The notes: generated from the letters alone by a model not told the origin. A stretch of DNA of 64,000 nt from Shewanella phaeophyticola (GCF_025398315.1 NZ_JAODOQ010000001.1:2418001-2482000), one strand, 5' to 3'; counted from the first letter of the stretch, positions 10,171 through 19,027 are shown. Made by a program: numbers and translations.

Positions 10171-10230
10171 CACGACTATTAGCACGACTATTAGCACGAC
10201 TATTAGCACGACTATTAGCACGACTATTAG
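10171..10230 (+). repeat. 12-bp tandem repeat, five perfect copies
   Basis: The unit CACGACTATTAG is repeated five times without change, followed by CACA. It lies between the helicase gene and the DUF3010 start, most likely in the leader of the latter. Unit length is a multiple of three and one frame would read Ser-Thr-Thr-Ile repeats, but the SD-supported start is downstream. Confidence 0.95.
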
Positions 10231-10285
10231 CACAACGACACATCAGTGTAAACAGGTGTGCAGTATAGAAACAGTAAGGATTAAC

Positions 10286-10723
10286 ATGAAAATTTGTGGT
10301 GTAGAATTAAAGGGTGGCGAAGCCATTATCAGCATGCTGACTTATGAAGGCGAAACCTTCAACGTACCCGCGTGTCGTAAAGTGTCTTTTAGCGTATCAA
10401 ACTCAAATGAAACTGAAAGTATTCGTGAGTTTCACTTTGCATTCCACAAACTGATGGAAGATTACAAAGTCGATCAAATTGTGATTATTGAACGTGAACA
10501 AAAAGGTAAACTAGCTGGTAGCGCTACCAGCTTTAAACTCGAAGCGGCGATTCAGATTACCGACCTTCCGGTTAATATTATCTCGCCTGTCGCAATCAAA
10601 GAGCAGTTAAAGCGAAATCCACCACAAGTCGACTTTGAATCGTTAGATCTTAAGCGCGTACAACAAAACGCATTTGATGTGGCCTATGTGCAACATAACC
10701 GCATTATTTTTGGTAAAGCATAA
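10286..10723 (+). CDS. DUF3010 family protein
   Basis: 145 residues. Start chosen at ATG 10286 (MKICGVELKGGEAIISML) because AAGGA lies 7 bases upstream and this is the usual family N terminus; an upstream extension would read through the 12-bp repeat. It contains an RNase-H-like start (VELKGGEA), REFHFAFHKLMEDY, IIEREQKGKLAG and the C-terminal RVQQNAFDVAYV. DUF3010 is found in Shewanella and Vibrio with no assigned function. The alternating strand-helix pattern could suggest a nucleic-acid-processing fold, but that is only inference. Confidence 0.87.
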   Translation: MKICGVELKGGEAIISMLTYEGETFNVPACRKVSFSVSNSNETESIREFHFAFHKLMEDYKVDQIVIIEREQKGKLAGSATSFKLEAAIQITDLPVNIISPVAIKEQLKRNPPQVDFESLDLKRVQQNAFDVAYVQHNRIIFGKA

Positions 10724-10732
10724 GCTTGCCAT

Positions 10733-10769
10733 ATTAAGGCGTTACTGCAATAGTTAGTAACGCCTTAAT
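10733..10769 (+). terminator. Hairpin after DUF3010 gene
   Basis: A perfect 14-bp stem ATTAAGGCGTTACT / AGTAACGCCTTAAT with a 9-base loop, 10 bases after the stop. There is no following T-run, so it may act as an mRNA end stabiliser or a weak terminator. Confidence 0.6.
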
Positions 10770-10814
10770 CATCTACATTACCACTCACATTTAATTGCCT
10801 TCCAAGTTGCCCTC

Positions 10815-11456
10815 ATGCCAGACAATAAACCCAAAAGCCGTCAAGCCCCACCCCAAATGCCACTGAAAACGGCAAGTCAGGCATTAAAGCCCAAAACAGA
10901 TATGAGTAAGCTCATTACCAGCGCCGACATTAAACAGCAGCAAAGTGAACAAAGTGCTTTACGTTATTTAAGCGGTTACCGACCAGAAGTTGTCTTGCAA
11001 ATTGGTCAGCTTGTTGATAGCAACGCATTAGGTGCTCACTTTTTAAGTCGCTACCCGCGCGTGCATGATATCCGTACAGACAAAGCTTTATATGATATGG
11101 CGATAGAGTTAAAAAACACTTATATGCGTCAATCAGATCCATTAGCCAAAGTGATTTTTGACGAAAAAATTAATGTCAGCCACCACGCTCTCGGATTACA
11201 TTCTTATGTCAATCGCCGTCAGGGCAATAAAGTTAAAGCCAAAAATGAAATTCGTATTTCTTCACGCTTAAAGCACATCCCGTTTGAACTGCTGCAAATG
11301 GTAGTGGTACATGAACTCGCTCATCTTCGTGAAAAAGACCACAATAAAGCCTTTTATCAATTGTGCACTTTTATGCTGCCAGACTACCACCAGTATGAGT
11401 TTGATATGCGAGTATGGCTGGTCGCCGAAGAGGCTGGGCAATCGCCTTACAGTTAA
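10815..11456 (+). CDS. YgjP-like M48-type metallopeptidase domain protein
   Basis: 213 residues. The zinc motif HExxH is present as VVVHELAHLREKDHNKAFY near residue 160, with the second histidine pair typical of the YgjP/YrrI family. The preceding stretch LGLHSYVNRRQGNKVKAKNE and ISSRLKHIPFELLQM also fits the family. The first 45 residues are a Pro/Lys/Gln-rich, probably disordered extension. No signal peptide. The family is usually annotated as metal-dependent hydrolase; substrate unknown. Confidence 0.82.
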   Translation: MPDNKPKSRQAPPQMPLKTASQALKPKTDMSKLITSADIKQQQSEQSALRYLSGYRPEVVLQIGQLVDSNALGAHFLSRYPRVHDIRTDKALYDMAIELKNTYMRQSDPLAKVIFDEKINVSHHALGLHSYVNRRQGNKVKAKNEIRISSRLKHIPFELLQMVVVHELAHLREKDHNKAFYQLCTFMLPDYHQYEFDMRVWLVAEEAGQSPYS

Positions 11457-11778
11457 AGTATTGATTGAGTCTATCAACTCAAAATCAACAACTGTTACAC
11501 CGTTTTATTCCTTATCTATTCAGAATGCGTGTTTGTCTGTTGACGTCCCCCTCACGTTTTCTCCATATCATCACGTAATTTACATTGGTGTACGCCATTA
11601 TCACAACCTTATTATGGATTTATTTGTCCATAATGATTTGGCATTGTGCCTATGTTTGTTCCCGGGTTTGGTCTATATCATGCTTAGCAACTTACAGAGC
11701 AGCAAGCTTGAATGTTAAAGGCCTGTTTAAAACATCAATGTTGCATAGCTTGGACGTATTATTATGTTGGAGAGAAAT
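11457..11778. other. Intergenic region before nitroreductase gene
   Basis: 322 bases. A short inverted repeat TTGAGT-CTATCA-ACTCAA at 11465-11482 follows the metallopeptidase stop but has no T-run. No convincing small gene was seen; the region presumably carries the nitroreductase promoter. Confidence 0.4.
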
Positions 11779-12438
11779 ATGACTCATCAAATTATTCAAG
11801 ATCTTAACAATCGCTACACCGCCAAGAAATATAATCCAAGTAAGCGTATTTCAGCTGAGGATATGAATGTATTGAAACAAGCAATGCGTTTATCGGCCTC
11901 TTCAATTAATGCGCAACCATGGAAATTTATCATTATTGAAAGTGATGAAGCTAAACAGCGTTTTCATGATACTTATGCCAACATGTATCAATTTAATCAA
12001 CACCATGCAAAAGCGGCATCACATATTATTTTATTTGCTTACAACCCTCGTTTTACTAAAGAACAGTACAAAAAAGTAGTGGATATTGAAGTGTCCTCTG
12101 GTCATTTACCGGCAGAAATGTTTGATAACATGCTTAATGGTGGGTTTACCTTTGCAGAGGCAAACACTGATGAAAATGGTTATAACGGCTACTGGACTAA
12201 AGCACAAACCTACATAGCCTTAGGTAATACTTTGCATGTTCTGGCACGTTTAGGGATTGACTCAACCCCAATGGAAGGTGTCGATGCCACCTTAATTGGT
12301 AAAGAGTTTGAACAGGAATTAGAGGGTTATGTATGTGACGTGGCCTTAGCCATGGGTTACCACATGGATAGCGAGGACTATAATCACGGCCTACCTAAAG
12401 CACGTTTAGCACTTGAAGATATCTTCATCGAGTTATAA
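11779..12438 (+). CDS. NAD(P)H nitroreductase, NfsB-like
   Basis: 219 residues from ATG 11779 (MTHQIIQDLNNRYTAKKYNP), chosen because GGAGAG lies 5 bases upstream; an in-frame ATG at 11764 has no such site. FMN-binding signature SASSINAQPWKF, then the later GIDSTPMEGVDATLIGKEF and GLPKARLALEDI, match the oxygen-insensitive type B nitroreductase family (NfsB 217 residues in E. coli). It reduces nitroaromatics and quinones with NAD(P)H; the physiological substrate is unclear. Monocistronic. Confidence 0.88.
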   Translation: MTHQIIQDLNNRYTAKKYNPSKRISAEDMNVLKQAMRLSASSINAQPWKFIIIESDEAKQRFHDTYANMYQFNQHHAKAASHIILFAYNPRFTKEQYKKVVDIEVSSGHLPAEMFDNMLNGGFTFAEANTDENGYNGYWTKAQTYIALGNTLHVLARLGIDSTPMEGVDATLIGKEFEQELEGYVCDVALAMGYHMDSEDYNHGLPKARLALEDIFIEL

Positions 12439-12555
12439 CTGATTATGATGGGGTTAATGCGCCAATAACGCTTAGCCCCTCATTCACATCACGATAAGTC
12501 ATTACTCCTTGCCACCACACAGTATAGTAAAGTCAGGCAAGCGGCTCGTACCGGT

Positions 12556-12930
12556 TTATGAATTCACTCGCCAAGGTGGATTTAAGCGATTATCCCCCGC
12601 CCAATAAAGCTTAAGTTTATTACCACTTGGGTCAAACAATACTGCTTCACGCCATAAATACCTTTCATCTTTTGGTCGCTGAGCAAACTCAATCCCTTTT
12701 GCTTGCAAGTCATTTACCCAGCTGTCTAACTCTGCATGTTCGAAGTAAATCACTGCGCTATTCGTTGTCGGTTCAGGCTCTAGTGATAACGAAAAGGTAC
12801 TCTGCCCTATCGGGCATTCAAAGCGCGCATAATGTGGGGTATCAACGATTAAGGTAAACCCCAATAATTGATAAAACGCCACCGCCTTATCCATGTTCGA
12901 CACCGGTAATGTCACTTGATTGAGATTCAT
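12556..12930 (-). CDS. VOC family protein (glyoxalase/bleomycin-resistance fold)
   Basis: 124 residues from ATG 12930 (MNLNQVTLPVSNMDKAVAFY), where AGGGGA sits 4 bases upstream; the longer frame from 12978 has no site. Paired beta-alpha-beta-beta-beta modules are seen: VTLPVSNMDKAVAFYQLLGF and later EAVLFDPSGNKLKLYW. A Glu in FEHAEL and other polar residues could bind metal. Function is not predictable within this superfamily. Confidence 0.75.
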   Translation of the reverse strand: MNLNQVTLPVSNMDKAVAFYQLLGFTLIVDTPHYARFECPIGQSTFSLSLEPEPTTNSAVIYFEHAELDSWVNDLQAKGIEFAQRPKDERYLWREAVLFDPSGNKLKLYWAGDNRLNPPWRVNS

Positions 12931-13303
12931 CACTTCCCCTAATTTTTTTGGCACTTTGTGATATTCAAATTTGTTCAATATAAGTGCAACATAAATAAAA
13001 TGCCTACCGCGTTGGTGCTATTAAGTTAATCTCATCGTGACAGTCACAAACTAATCGTCTGATAATATTGAATAAAAAACAACCCAAATACTTGGCATAA
13101 ATCTTCCAACCTTGATGATGTTGATAAGCTAATCTAACAGAAACAATCGCTCATTAGCACGCTAGTCATAGTCGATTTGCGGAACAATAGCATCAAAATA
13201 GCAACACATAAGAGTACAGTCCGCATAGAAAACCTGAATTAAATATTACAAATATTGGCTCATCGTATGCCTGTGCATATGACATAGTAGCCTTTGGAGT
13301 AAC
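12931..13303. other. Intergenic region between divergent VOC and MFS genes
   Basis: 373 bases, AT-rich. It should carry two divergent promoters. I see no repeat, hairpin or small ORF with a ribosome site. Confidence 0.4.
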
Positions 13304-14572
13304 ATGTTAAATGCGTTAATCCCAATTTCATCTCTACTCTTGTCTAATGCCTTTCTATTACTTGGTCATGGTTTATTGCTTACTTTGCTGCCCATTGCGG
13401 CGAGTGAATCAGGGTTCAGTGACACGCAAGTGGCATTAACGGGGTCAGGCTATTTTTTAGGCTTTGTCTCAGGTTGCGTAGCCACACCTTACATGCTTAA
13501 ACGGGTGGGTCATATACGTAGCTTTGCCGTACTCGCGACATGCTACTCTGTTGTCATTTTAGTGTTCCCTCTGTTACCTGAATTTTATAGCTGGCTATTG
13601 TTACGCTTTCTCATCGGCGTGGTGATTTCTGGCTTATATATGATTATTGAAAGTTGGTTAAACGGTACATCAACAGCAAGTAACCGTGGTTCAATACTGT
13701 CTATTTACACCACATTAAATTTAGTCATGGTCATGTGCGGTCAGCAGCTGTTTAACTTAGGCAGTTCAAGAGAATCCATGTTGTTCGGTTTAGCGGCTAT
13801 ATTCATATCTATTGCGATAATCCCAGTATCATTGACTCGTTCATCTGCACCGGCAGTCGTTAAACAAGTGACAATAAATATGGCCAAAGTGTGGAAACAC
13901 TCTCATGTCGCGCTGATTGGCGCGGTAGTAGCGGGGTTTGTTACTGGTGCATTTTGGGCTTTGGCTCCTATTTATGCGAAAGATAATGGTTTTGATAGTA
14001 TCCAATTAGGCGCATTCTTATCCGCTACTGTGCTTGGTGGAGCTTGTTTTCAGGTGCCTTTAGGTAAGTTTTCTGACCGTTTTGATCGACGAAGTGTCCT
14101 GATGTTTACCGCGCTAGCCGGTGCTTTGGTGTCAATGTTATTTATCGGACTTCCCTATATTTTCAGTACCTTTGGTGGTTGGCCGGCAGCTATTTCAGCC
14201 TTTTTTTGGGGAGGAACCTGTATGACGTTGTACGCAATATGCTTAGCTCACGCGAATGACAACGCAACCTCAGAAGACTTTGTTGAAATAAGCAGTGCCA
14301 TGCTCATCACTCTTGGGTTATCGTCTGCCATCGGGGCACCAATAGCATCACTTGCTATGGGGCTCTTAGGTGCTCAAGGGTTATACGCCTTTACCGGTAT
14401 ATGCCTCACCACCTTTTTTGTTATCGTATTATTGAGACGCCGTAGTCACACAATCCCATCAACACTCGAAACCAAAGAAAGCTTTCGCGCTGTGACAGAT
14501 ATGGCCAGCCCAACAGCTTATGAAATGGACCCAAGAACAGAAGCCGATGCAGATAATGTTAAGTATGAGTGA
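13304..14572 (+). CDS. MFS transporter, YcaD-like
   Basis: 422 residues with 12 hydrophobic segments in two six-helix halves and a polar C-terminal tail of about 35 residues. The block IIESWLNGTSTASNRGSILS in the middle of the first half is typical of the YcaD subgroup of the major facilitator superfamily. The cytoplasmic loop KFSDRFDRRSVL is the usual MFS loop motif. Substrate unknown. A GGAG ribosome site precedes ATG 13304. Inner membrane. Monocistronic. Confidence 0.85.
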   Translation: MLNALIPISSLLLSNAFLLLGHGLLLTLLPIAASESGFSDTQVALTGSGYFLGFVSGCVATPYMLKRVGHIRSFAVLATCYSVVILVFPLLPEFYSWLLLRFLIGVVISGLYMIIESWLNGTSTASNRGSILSIYTTLNLVMVMCGQQLFNLGSSRESMLFGLAAIFISIAIIPVSLTRSSAPAVVKQVTINMAKVWKHSHVALIGAVVAGFVTGAFWALAPIYAKDNGFDSIQLGAFLSATVLGGACFQVPLGKFSDRFDRRSVLMFTALAGALVSMLFIGLPYIFSTFGGWPAAISAFFWGGTCMTLYAICLAHANDNATSEDFVEISSAMLITLGLSSAIGAPIASLAMGLLGAQGLYAFTGICLTTFFVIVLLRRRSHTIPSTLETKESFRAVTDMASPTAYEMDPRTEADADNVKYE

Positions 14573-14651
14573 TGACTCGTTACGGCAAACCAATGCAACA
14601 TATGAACATTAACCATTTTTATAATATTAACTCCACACTAATCCATATACT

Positions 14652-15905
14652 TCATTGTTTTGGTATTAATGCTTCTATTAACTGCGGTCGCCATTGTTGA
14701 GTATTATTATCAAAAGCGCCAAAACTCGATGAATATTCCCAATATGCCCAGCTAATATTCCTTTTTTCAGCTTCTCTGGCAATGAAAGCAGTCCAGGCTT
14801 TTTGTTGTAGCGGATCAACATAGCGTGAATAAACACCAAACTCACCCAAAAAAATTTCAAAATTACGCTCAGGTTTCGCATTCCAACGCGCGATATTGTC
14901 AAACATCTTGATTAATGGAGCTTGGTCATTTTCAGTGCCCAGCCAGGTAGTGCCAATCCATTTACGTGATTCTCCCACCCATTTAGCCCCTTGGTGAGTA
15001 AAGTGGAAAGGTTTATAATTATGTATGGTTATAATGGTGTTATTTTTATTCGCATAGTTTGGTAACACCAACTTTGTCAGCATTTCTGGGATATTCCAAT
15101 CAGCGGTCCCAACCATAACAATCCTCTGTTGTTTACCATCGCTCAGTTGCTTAGCCATATCCCCCCAAATGACTGCGAGTAAATTTTCTACAATTTTATT
15201 CCAATCATTATAATGAATACTGCCATTAGGCTCGTTCAATAATTCAAAAACCACATCCGTTCGCGAGTATTCAGATAATGGGAAATGTTGATTAATTTGT
15301 TGCCAAATGACTTTTAATCGGCTGATATGATGAGCTTTATTTCTTTCTGAAGCGCGTATTAACTCTGTGTAATGATGCACATTTATAATCGCTTTTAAAC
15401 CGGCACTATTAGCCCAGCCAACAACATCTTTAACGCGATTCATAAATGCAGCGTTAATGGTATAGGGAGATGTTTTTTCAGCATGAGCAGACCAGCGGAT
15501 AGGAATTCTTACGTTTTTAAAACCTGCTTTGGCTATTTTTTTAAAATCATCCTCAACCAACAGTCTGCCACCCGTCCAATCACCTTCATTTGGAGCTTCT
15601 AAAAAATTACCAACATTAATACCTCGACCTAAACGGGTTTGTTGCAATCCTCCTGTATGATTCCAAGCATATAAGTCACTGTAATAGTGACTTGATAGCA
15701 CTACGGATTTTTCTGGCCCATTAGAATTTGCATCAGTTGTACCACAGCCGAATAAAATGAGAAAAATGATCAGACATAGAAAGTGATTTAAACGCTTATC
15801 AATAAAAAATGACCTTAACTTACCGTCCATCACAGAGCTAGCGGTTGAATGCAATATATTAAAATGAGCAAATATTTGGGGATGCACTTGGCTTTCAACT
15901 GACAT
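14652..15905 (-). CDS. Glycoside hydrolase family 5 lipoprotein (cellulase-like)
   Basis: 417 residues as the longest frame. GH5 features: KNVRIPIRWSAH, INVHHY (about 175-179), the acid/base Glu225 in FELLNEPNGS and the nucleophile Glu355 in FLGEFGVYS. A hydrophobic segment ending LFGC at Cys54 looks like a lipobox, so the mature enzyme would be anchored to a membrane. The two start signals disagree: 15905 has a good AAGGGA ribosome site, whereas a start at 15830 (MDGKLRSFFIDKRLNHFL) gives a normal-length lipoprotein signal but lacks a site. Probably a beta-glucanase or related endoglycosidase; exact substrate not predictable. No other carbohydrate gene is adjacent. Confidence 0.85.
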   Translation of the reverse strand: MSVESQVHPQIFAHFNILHSTASSVMDGKLRSFFIDKRLNHFLCLIIFLILFGCGTTDANSNGPEKSVVLSSHYYSDLYAWNHTGGLQQTRLGRGINVGNFLEAPNEGDWTGGRLLVEDDFKKIAKAGFKNVRIPIRWSAHAEKTSPYTINAAFMNRVKDVVGWANSAGLKAIINVHHYTELIRASERNKAHHISRLKVIWQQINQHFPLSEYSRTDVVFELLNEPNGSIHYNDWNKIVENLLAVIWGDMAKQLSDGKQQRIVMVGTADWNIPEMLTKLVLPNYANKNNTIITIHNYKPFHFTHQGAKWVGESRKWIGTTWLGTENDQAPLIKMFDNIARWNAKPERNFEIFLGEFGVYSRYVDPLQQKAWTAFIAREAEKRNISWAYWEYSSSFGAFDNNTQQWRPQLIEALIPKQ

Positions 15906-16064
15906 ACTTTAATCCCTTAAGGTATCGATATTCCATGGATAATACGCTGTTGTTCACATCGAAGATAACAAGCTGTTGTTACAAATTAAAGTGTAGACAA
16001 ATAATGTGGCTTGTCATGAGGCTATAGAATAATTTTGATTGGCTATCGTTTTTCACTAGGAAAA

Positions 16065-16482
16065 TTAACGATAATGTTTCATCATAAAATAGCGCTCAGG
16101 ACTACCAGGGAATTTAGGCACGGTACCGATAATGCTAAAACCTAGTTTTTGATAAAAACTTGGTGCTTGAAAATCCAGGGTATCAAGTTGTGCAATTAAA
16201 CAGCCACGTTTAATGGCTTCAACTTCGGCTATCTGCATGAGCTTTTGGCCTAAGCCTTTTCCTCTATGATTAACATGGATCCAAACGATATTAATCAAAA
16301 AGTTTTTATAAATGGATTCGCCCACCTACACCACCAATGACATCTCCGTCATCGTTGCGAGCCACTATTGTGAGTGGCTGAGTGCTTTCGTTACCTAAAT
16401 GTTCTACATTAAATTGCCGCAAACCAGACGTTAGCGAATGAATAACGTGTTCATCTTCATGGTGGATAATGTCTATACCCAT
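16065..16482 (-). CDS. GNAT family N-acetyltransferase (frameshifted)
   Basis: About 138 residues from ATG 16482, which has GAGG 5 bases upstream. The first part ends with ARNDDGDVIGGV and the second continues YKNFLINIVWIHVNHRGKGL, then GQKLMQIAEVEAIKRGC and SFYQKLGFSIIG. The acetyl-CoA loop is HRGKGLGQKL. A +1 frame change lies between about 16314 and 16330, inside the beta strand before the LWV-like segment. Both halves fit the family end to end, so nothing large is missing. Acceptor substrate unknown. Confidence 0.82.
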
Positions 16483-16600
16483 TAAAACCTCGATATCTAC
16501 AATGTGTTGTAGTTGGATTGAACGGTAAGACTTCAATTTAAGTCATTAACCTAACGTTTAATTAGTAAGTGATTAATAATCGCCAAGATAAAGTTCGCCA

Positions 16601-17017
16601 TTACCTTTTTGCCATTGGGTGTTCGGGGTTTAGCTGAAGTAAATCCCATAAATTTCCGTATAAATCTTCAAATACAGCAACTGTGCCATAGTCTTGCTCT
16701 TGTGGCTCCCGTAAAAAGTGAATACCAATCGATTTCATCCGCTTATAATCGCGCCAAAAATCATCTGTATTCAAAAAGATAAACACGCGCCCACCCGTTT
16801 GATTACCTATAAAACCGTGCTGTTCTGGCTTTGAAGCCTTAGCCAGTAATACCGCGGTACCGTGTGAATTTGGCGGCGCGACAACAACCCAGCGTTTATC
16901 TTGTTCAGGCTGATAAGTATCTTCGATAAGCTCAAAGTTTAATTTGTTGACGTAAAAATCGATTGCGTCATCGTAATCTTTTACTACGAGTGCTATATGA
17001 ACGATATTCTGCTTCAT
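16601..17017 (-). CDS. VOC family protein
   Basis: 138 residues. The N-terminal module IVHIALVVKDYDDAIDFYVN and the C-terminal module TVAVFEDLYGNLWDLLQL give the usual glyoxalase superfamily fold. The insert HGFIGNQTGGRVFIFLNTDD separates them, with the Glu of the usual metal set possibly replaced. Unknown substrate. Lies in a run of small single-gene units on the minus strand. Confidence 0.82.
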   Translation of the reverse strand: MKQNIVHIALVVKDYDDAIDFYVNKLNFELIEDTYQPEQDKRWVVVAPPNSHGTAVLLAKASKPEQHGFIGNQTGGRVFIFLNTDDFWRDYKRMKSIGIHFLREPQEQDYGTVAVFEDLYGNLWDLLQLNPEHPMAKR

Positions 17018-17112
17018 TACTTAACCTAATACTTGTCTAATACTTGATATAAAGCTGAGTTTATCACCACAACTGAAGCGCTTAAACCTCAGCTAACACG
17101 GCTGTCTGGCGT

Positions 17113-17301
17113 TTATTCTTCAGAATAACTGTAATGCATGACCTGTATTTTAACATTAAATGGCACGTCGATTTCTTTGAGGTGAAAATACATACTCGAT
17201 TCAGAATGATATGTGGTGGTTATCTTAAAAACACTGTTAAAGCAGATAATCGCGATACCAATACCACCTGCGCGATATTCATAAGCAGTGTTATTGCTCA
17301 T
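17113..17301 (-). CDS. Hypothetical short protein
   Basis: 62 codons starting at ATG 17301. No recognised family. It contains a hydrophobic stretch GIGIAIICFNSVF and a polar C terminus ending HYSYSEE. There is no clear ribosome site upstream, so the call rests only on length and on filling an otherwise empty stretch. It could equally be non-coding. Confidence 0.3.
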   Translation of the reverse strand: MSNNTAYEYRAGGIGIAIICFNSVFKITTTYHSESSMYFHLKEIDVPFNVKIQVMHYSYSEE

Positions 17302-17474
17302 GATTAGTATCAGCTAATGACCAGAACAAAATTCAACCAGAAAAGAACAACAGGCTCCAGAGTATCTAATAAAGTATTCAACTGGGGTGAAACTCTGTTT
17401 AACCGTTTTTAAACGCCATGAGCCAGAAAATTACTACTGACTCATGATGTAATTGAGAAAGGTTATTGCTCAGT

Positions 17475-18587
17475 TTATAAACGGGCTAATTGCGATTTTC
17501 TGTCCTTATTAACGACACAAAAATTGCCACGCTTTGTTCGACATTTGGAACATCTTTCGCACTCAACGGGGGCTCTGTCGCCTTCTATCCAGCGCTTTAT
17601 TAAATGCGGTTCAGACAACAAAGGTCTTGATAGAGCAAAGAATTGAATATCGGTTGTATTGGCAATCGCTTCTATTGCATCAATATCCGTTAATCCGCCC
17701 ACGGTAATAATTGGCACATTAACGTCTTGGCTAATAGCGTGGCCGTATTCATGAAAGTAGCCTTCTTCTTGGATGGTATATCCGTCAAAAGACTCACCAA
17801 TCATGGTATTCGCCTTGCCATGGATATTGCCCGAGATAATGATGGCATCCACCCCGAACGCGGCTAATTTTTGACAAACGGTGCGCGTTTCATCAAAGGT
17901 TAAGCCCCCCTCAAAAAACTCAGAGGCGGTCAGCTTAACCAGTATTGGATAATCATCACCAACAAGCTTTCTGGTTTCAGTGTAGATCGCTAATAAAAAT
18001 CTCATTCGATTCTCTAAGCTACCGCCGTACTCATCTTCGCGTCGGTTATAATATGGGCTTAAGAACTGATTAATCAGATATGTATGTGCCGCGTGAATTT
18101 CAACGCCGTCAAATCCAGACTCTTGGGCTCTTCGACTTGCTTGAGCAAAAGCCTGAACGATGTAGTCTATTTCAGCCTTAGTCATCGCTTTGCCTAAGGT
18201 TTGAGTACCTCTTTCGCATACTTCGCTTGGTGCATAAATCACTCTTTCACCAACGTTGTGGGTAGTTTTGGTGCCACCGTAGGCAAGCTGCATGATGATT
18301 TTTGCGTCATAATCGTGGACTAAGTCGGTAAGCTTTTGGTATTCATCCACAAAAGAGTCGTTGTACATGCCCATCATGCCAGCATTGGGTTTTTCTTCTT
18401 CTACAATATTGGCATAACCCGTCACTATTAGGCCAACTTCACCTTTAGCCAGTTCTTCGTAGATGCCGTATAATTTTTCTGTCATATGGCCATCTTCTGT
18501 CGCCATATTTTCCCAAGTAGCGCTTCGAACAAAGCGGTTTTTTAGTAACATGTTGCCAATGCGAGTTTCTGTAAACAAAGTGCTCAA
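17475..18587 (-). CDS. NADH:flavin oxidoreductase, Old Yellow Enzyme family, with C-terminal cysteine cluster
   Basis: 370 residues from TTG 18587. AGAGGG lies 6 bases before it; the TTG at 18593 would touch the ribosome site. FMN-dependent TIM barrel: IGNMLLKNRFVRSATWE, GEVGLIVTGYANI, FDGVEIHAAHTYLINQFLSP, NRREDEYGGSLENRMRF and the phosphate-binding IITVGGLTD. The last 35 residues hold four cysteines (CERCSKCRTKRGNFC), reminiscent of the iron-sulfur insert in 2-enoate reductases but at the end and without the rest of that enzyme. Distinct from the OYE at 3562. Substrate unknown. Confidence 0.87.
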   Translation of the reverse strand: MSTLFTETRIGNMLLKNRFVRSATWENMATEDGHMTEKLYGIYEELAKGEVGLIVTGYANIVEEEKPNAGMMGMYNDSFVDEYQKLTDLVHDYDAKIIMQLAYGGTKTTHNVGERVIYAPSEVCERGTQTLGKAMTKAEIDYIVQAFAQASRRAQESGFDGVEIHAAHTYLINQFLSPYYNRREDEYGGSLENRMRFLLAIYTETRKLVGDDYPILVKLTASEFFEGGLTFDETRTVCQKLAAFGVDAIIISGNIHGKANTMIGESFDGYTIQEEGYFHEYGHAISQDVNVPIITVGGLTDIDAIEAIANTTDIQFFALSRPLLSEPHLIKRWIEGDRAPVECERCSKCRTKRGNFCVVNKDRKSQLARL

Positions 18588-18620
18588 GTCCAACCCTCTT
18601 AATTATCGTGTTGTAATAAC

Positions 18621-18655
18621 AACAAAAAAACAGCACACTTTCTGGGTGCTGTTTT
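18621..18655 (-). terminator. Terminator-like hairpin in the leader of the OYE gene (candidate attenuator)
   Basis: A 10-bp stem AAAACAGCAC / GTGCTGTTTT followed on the minus strand by a T-run (A-run at 18624-18630). It lies about 35 bases upstream of the OYE start in the same direction, with no recognised gene upstream that it could end. Confidence 0.55.
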
Positions 18656-18765
18656 ATCCATTTTGCTGTCTGTGGTCAGCCATGACAAATGTTACCGATA
18701 AAATAAAGAAGATAACTTAATCTAGATTAAAGTAATGCTATTTAACCACTTCATTAGAGAATAAA

Positions 18766-19027
18766 TACCAATTCCACTAATTATCTGGTCATTCAGCGGG
18801 AATTCTGTGCCTTCTAGGCAAGTAATAGGATTGTAGGCATAGTGACTCTACGTCAAAATCCTATTAAGCAGCATAGAAGGCACAGAAACCCGCCTTGCAG
18901 GAGGCGCTCAGACTGTCCATTTCTTTGTTGCATTGCCTTAGAAGGGAATAACCATTATTTCAACAATGCGCCTCAAACTGGACAGTCTGAGCGACTCTGA
19001 TTGGTCACATAATTAATGGAAATGGTA
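18766..19027. repeat. Nested inverted-repeat element, about 260 bp (MITE-like or structured repeat)
   Basis: Outer imperfect terminal repeats pair TACCAATTCCACTAATTAT (18766 on) with AATTAATGGAAATGGTA (to 19027). Inside are two long stems. One pairs 18796-18832 with 18857-18893 (GTGCCTTCT / AGAAGGCAC and AATAGGATT / AATCCTATT). The other is a perfect 15-bp pair, CGCTCAGACTGTCCA at 18905-18919 with TGGACAGTCTGAGCG at 18979-18993. No ORF. The cloverleaf layout suggests a non-autonomous mobile element or structured RNA. Confidence 0.8.

Noticed and set aside
10166..10285. N-terminal extension of the DUF3010 protein made of Ser-Thr-Thr-Ile repeats
   Set aside because: The ATG at 10286 has a proper AAGGA site and gives the normal family N terminus; the extension would start at TTG and read through the 12-bp repeat.
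11465..11482. FNR-like or terminator-like inverted repeat TTGAGT...ACTCAA
   Set aside because: Spacing does not fit TTGAT-N4-ATCAA and there is no T-run, so neither call is supported.
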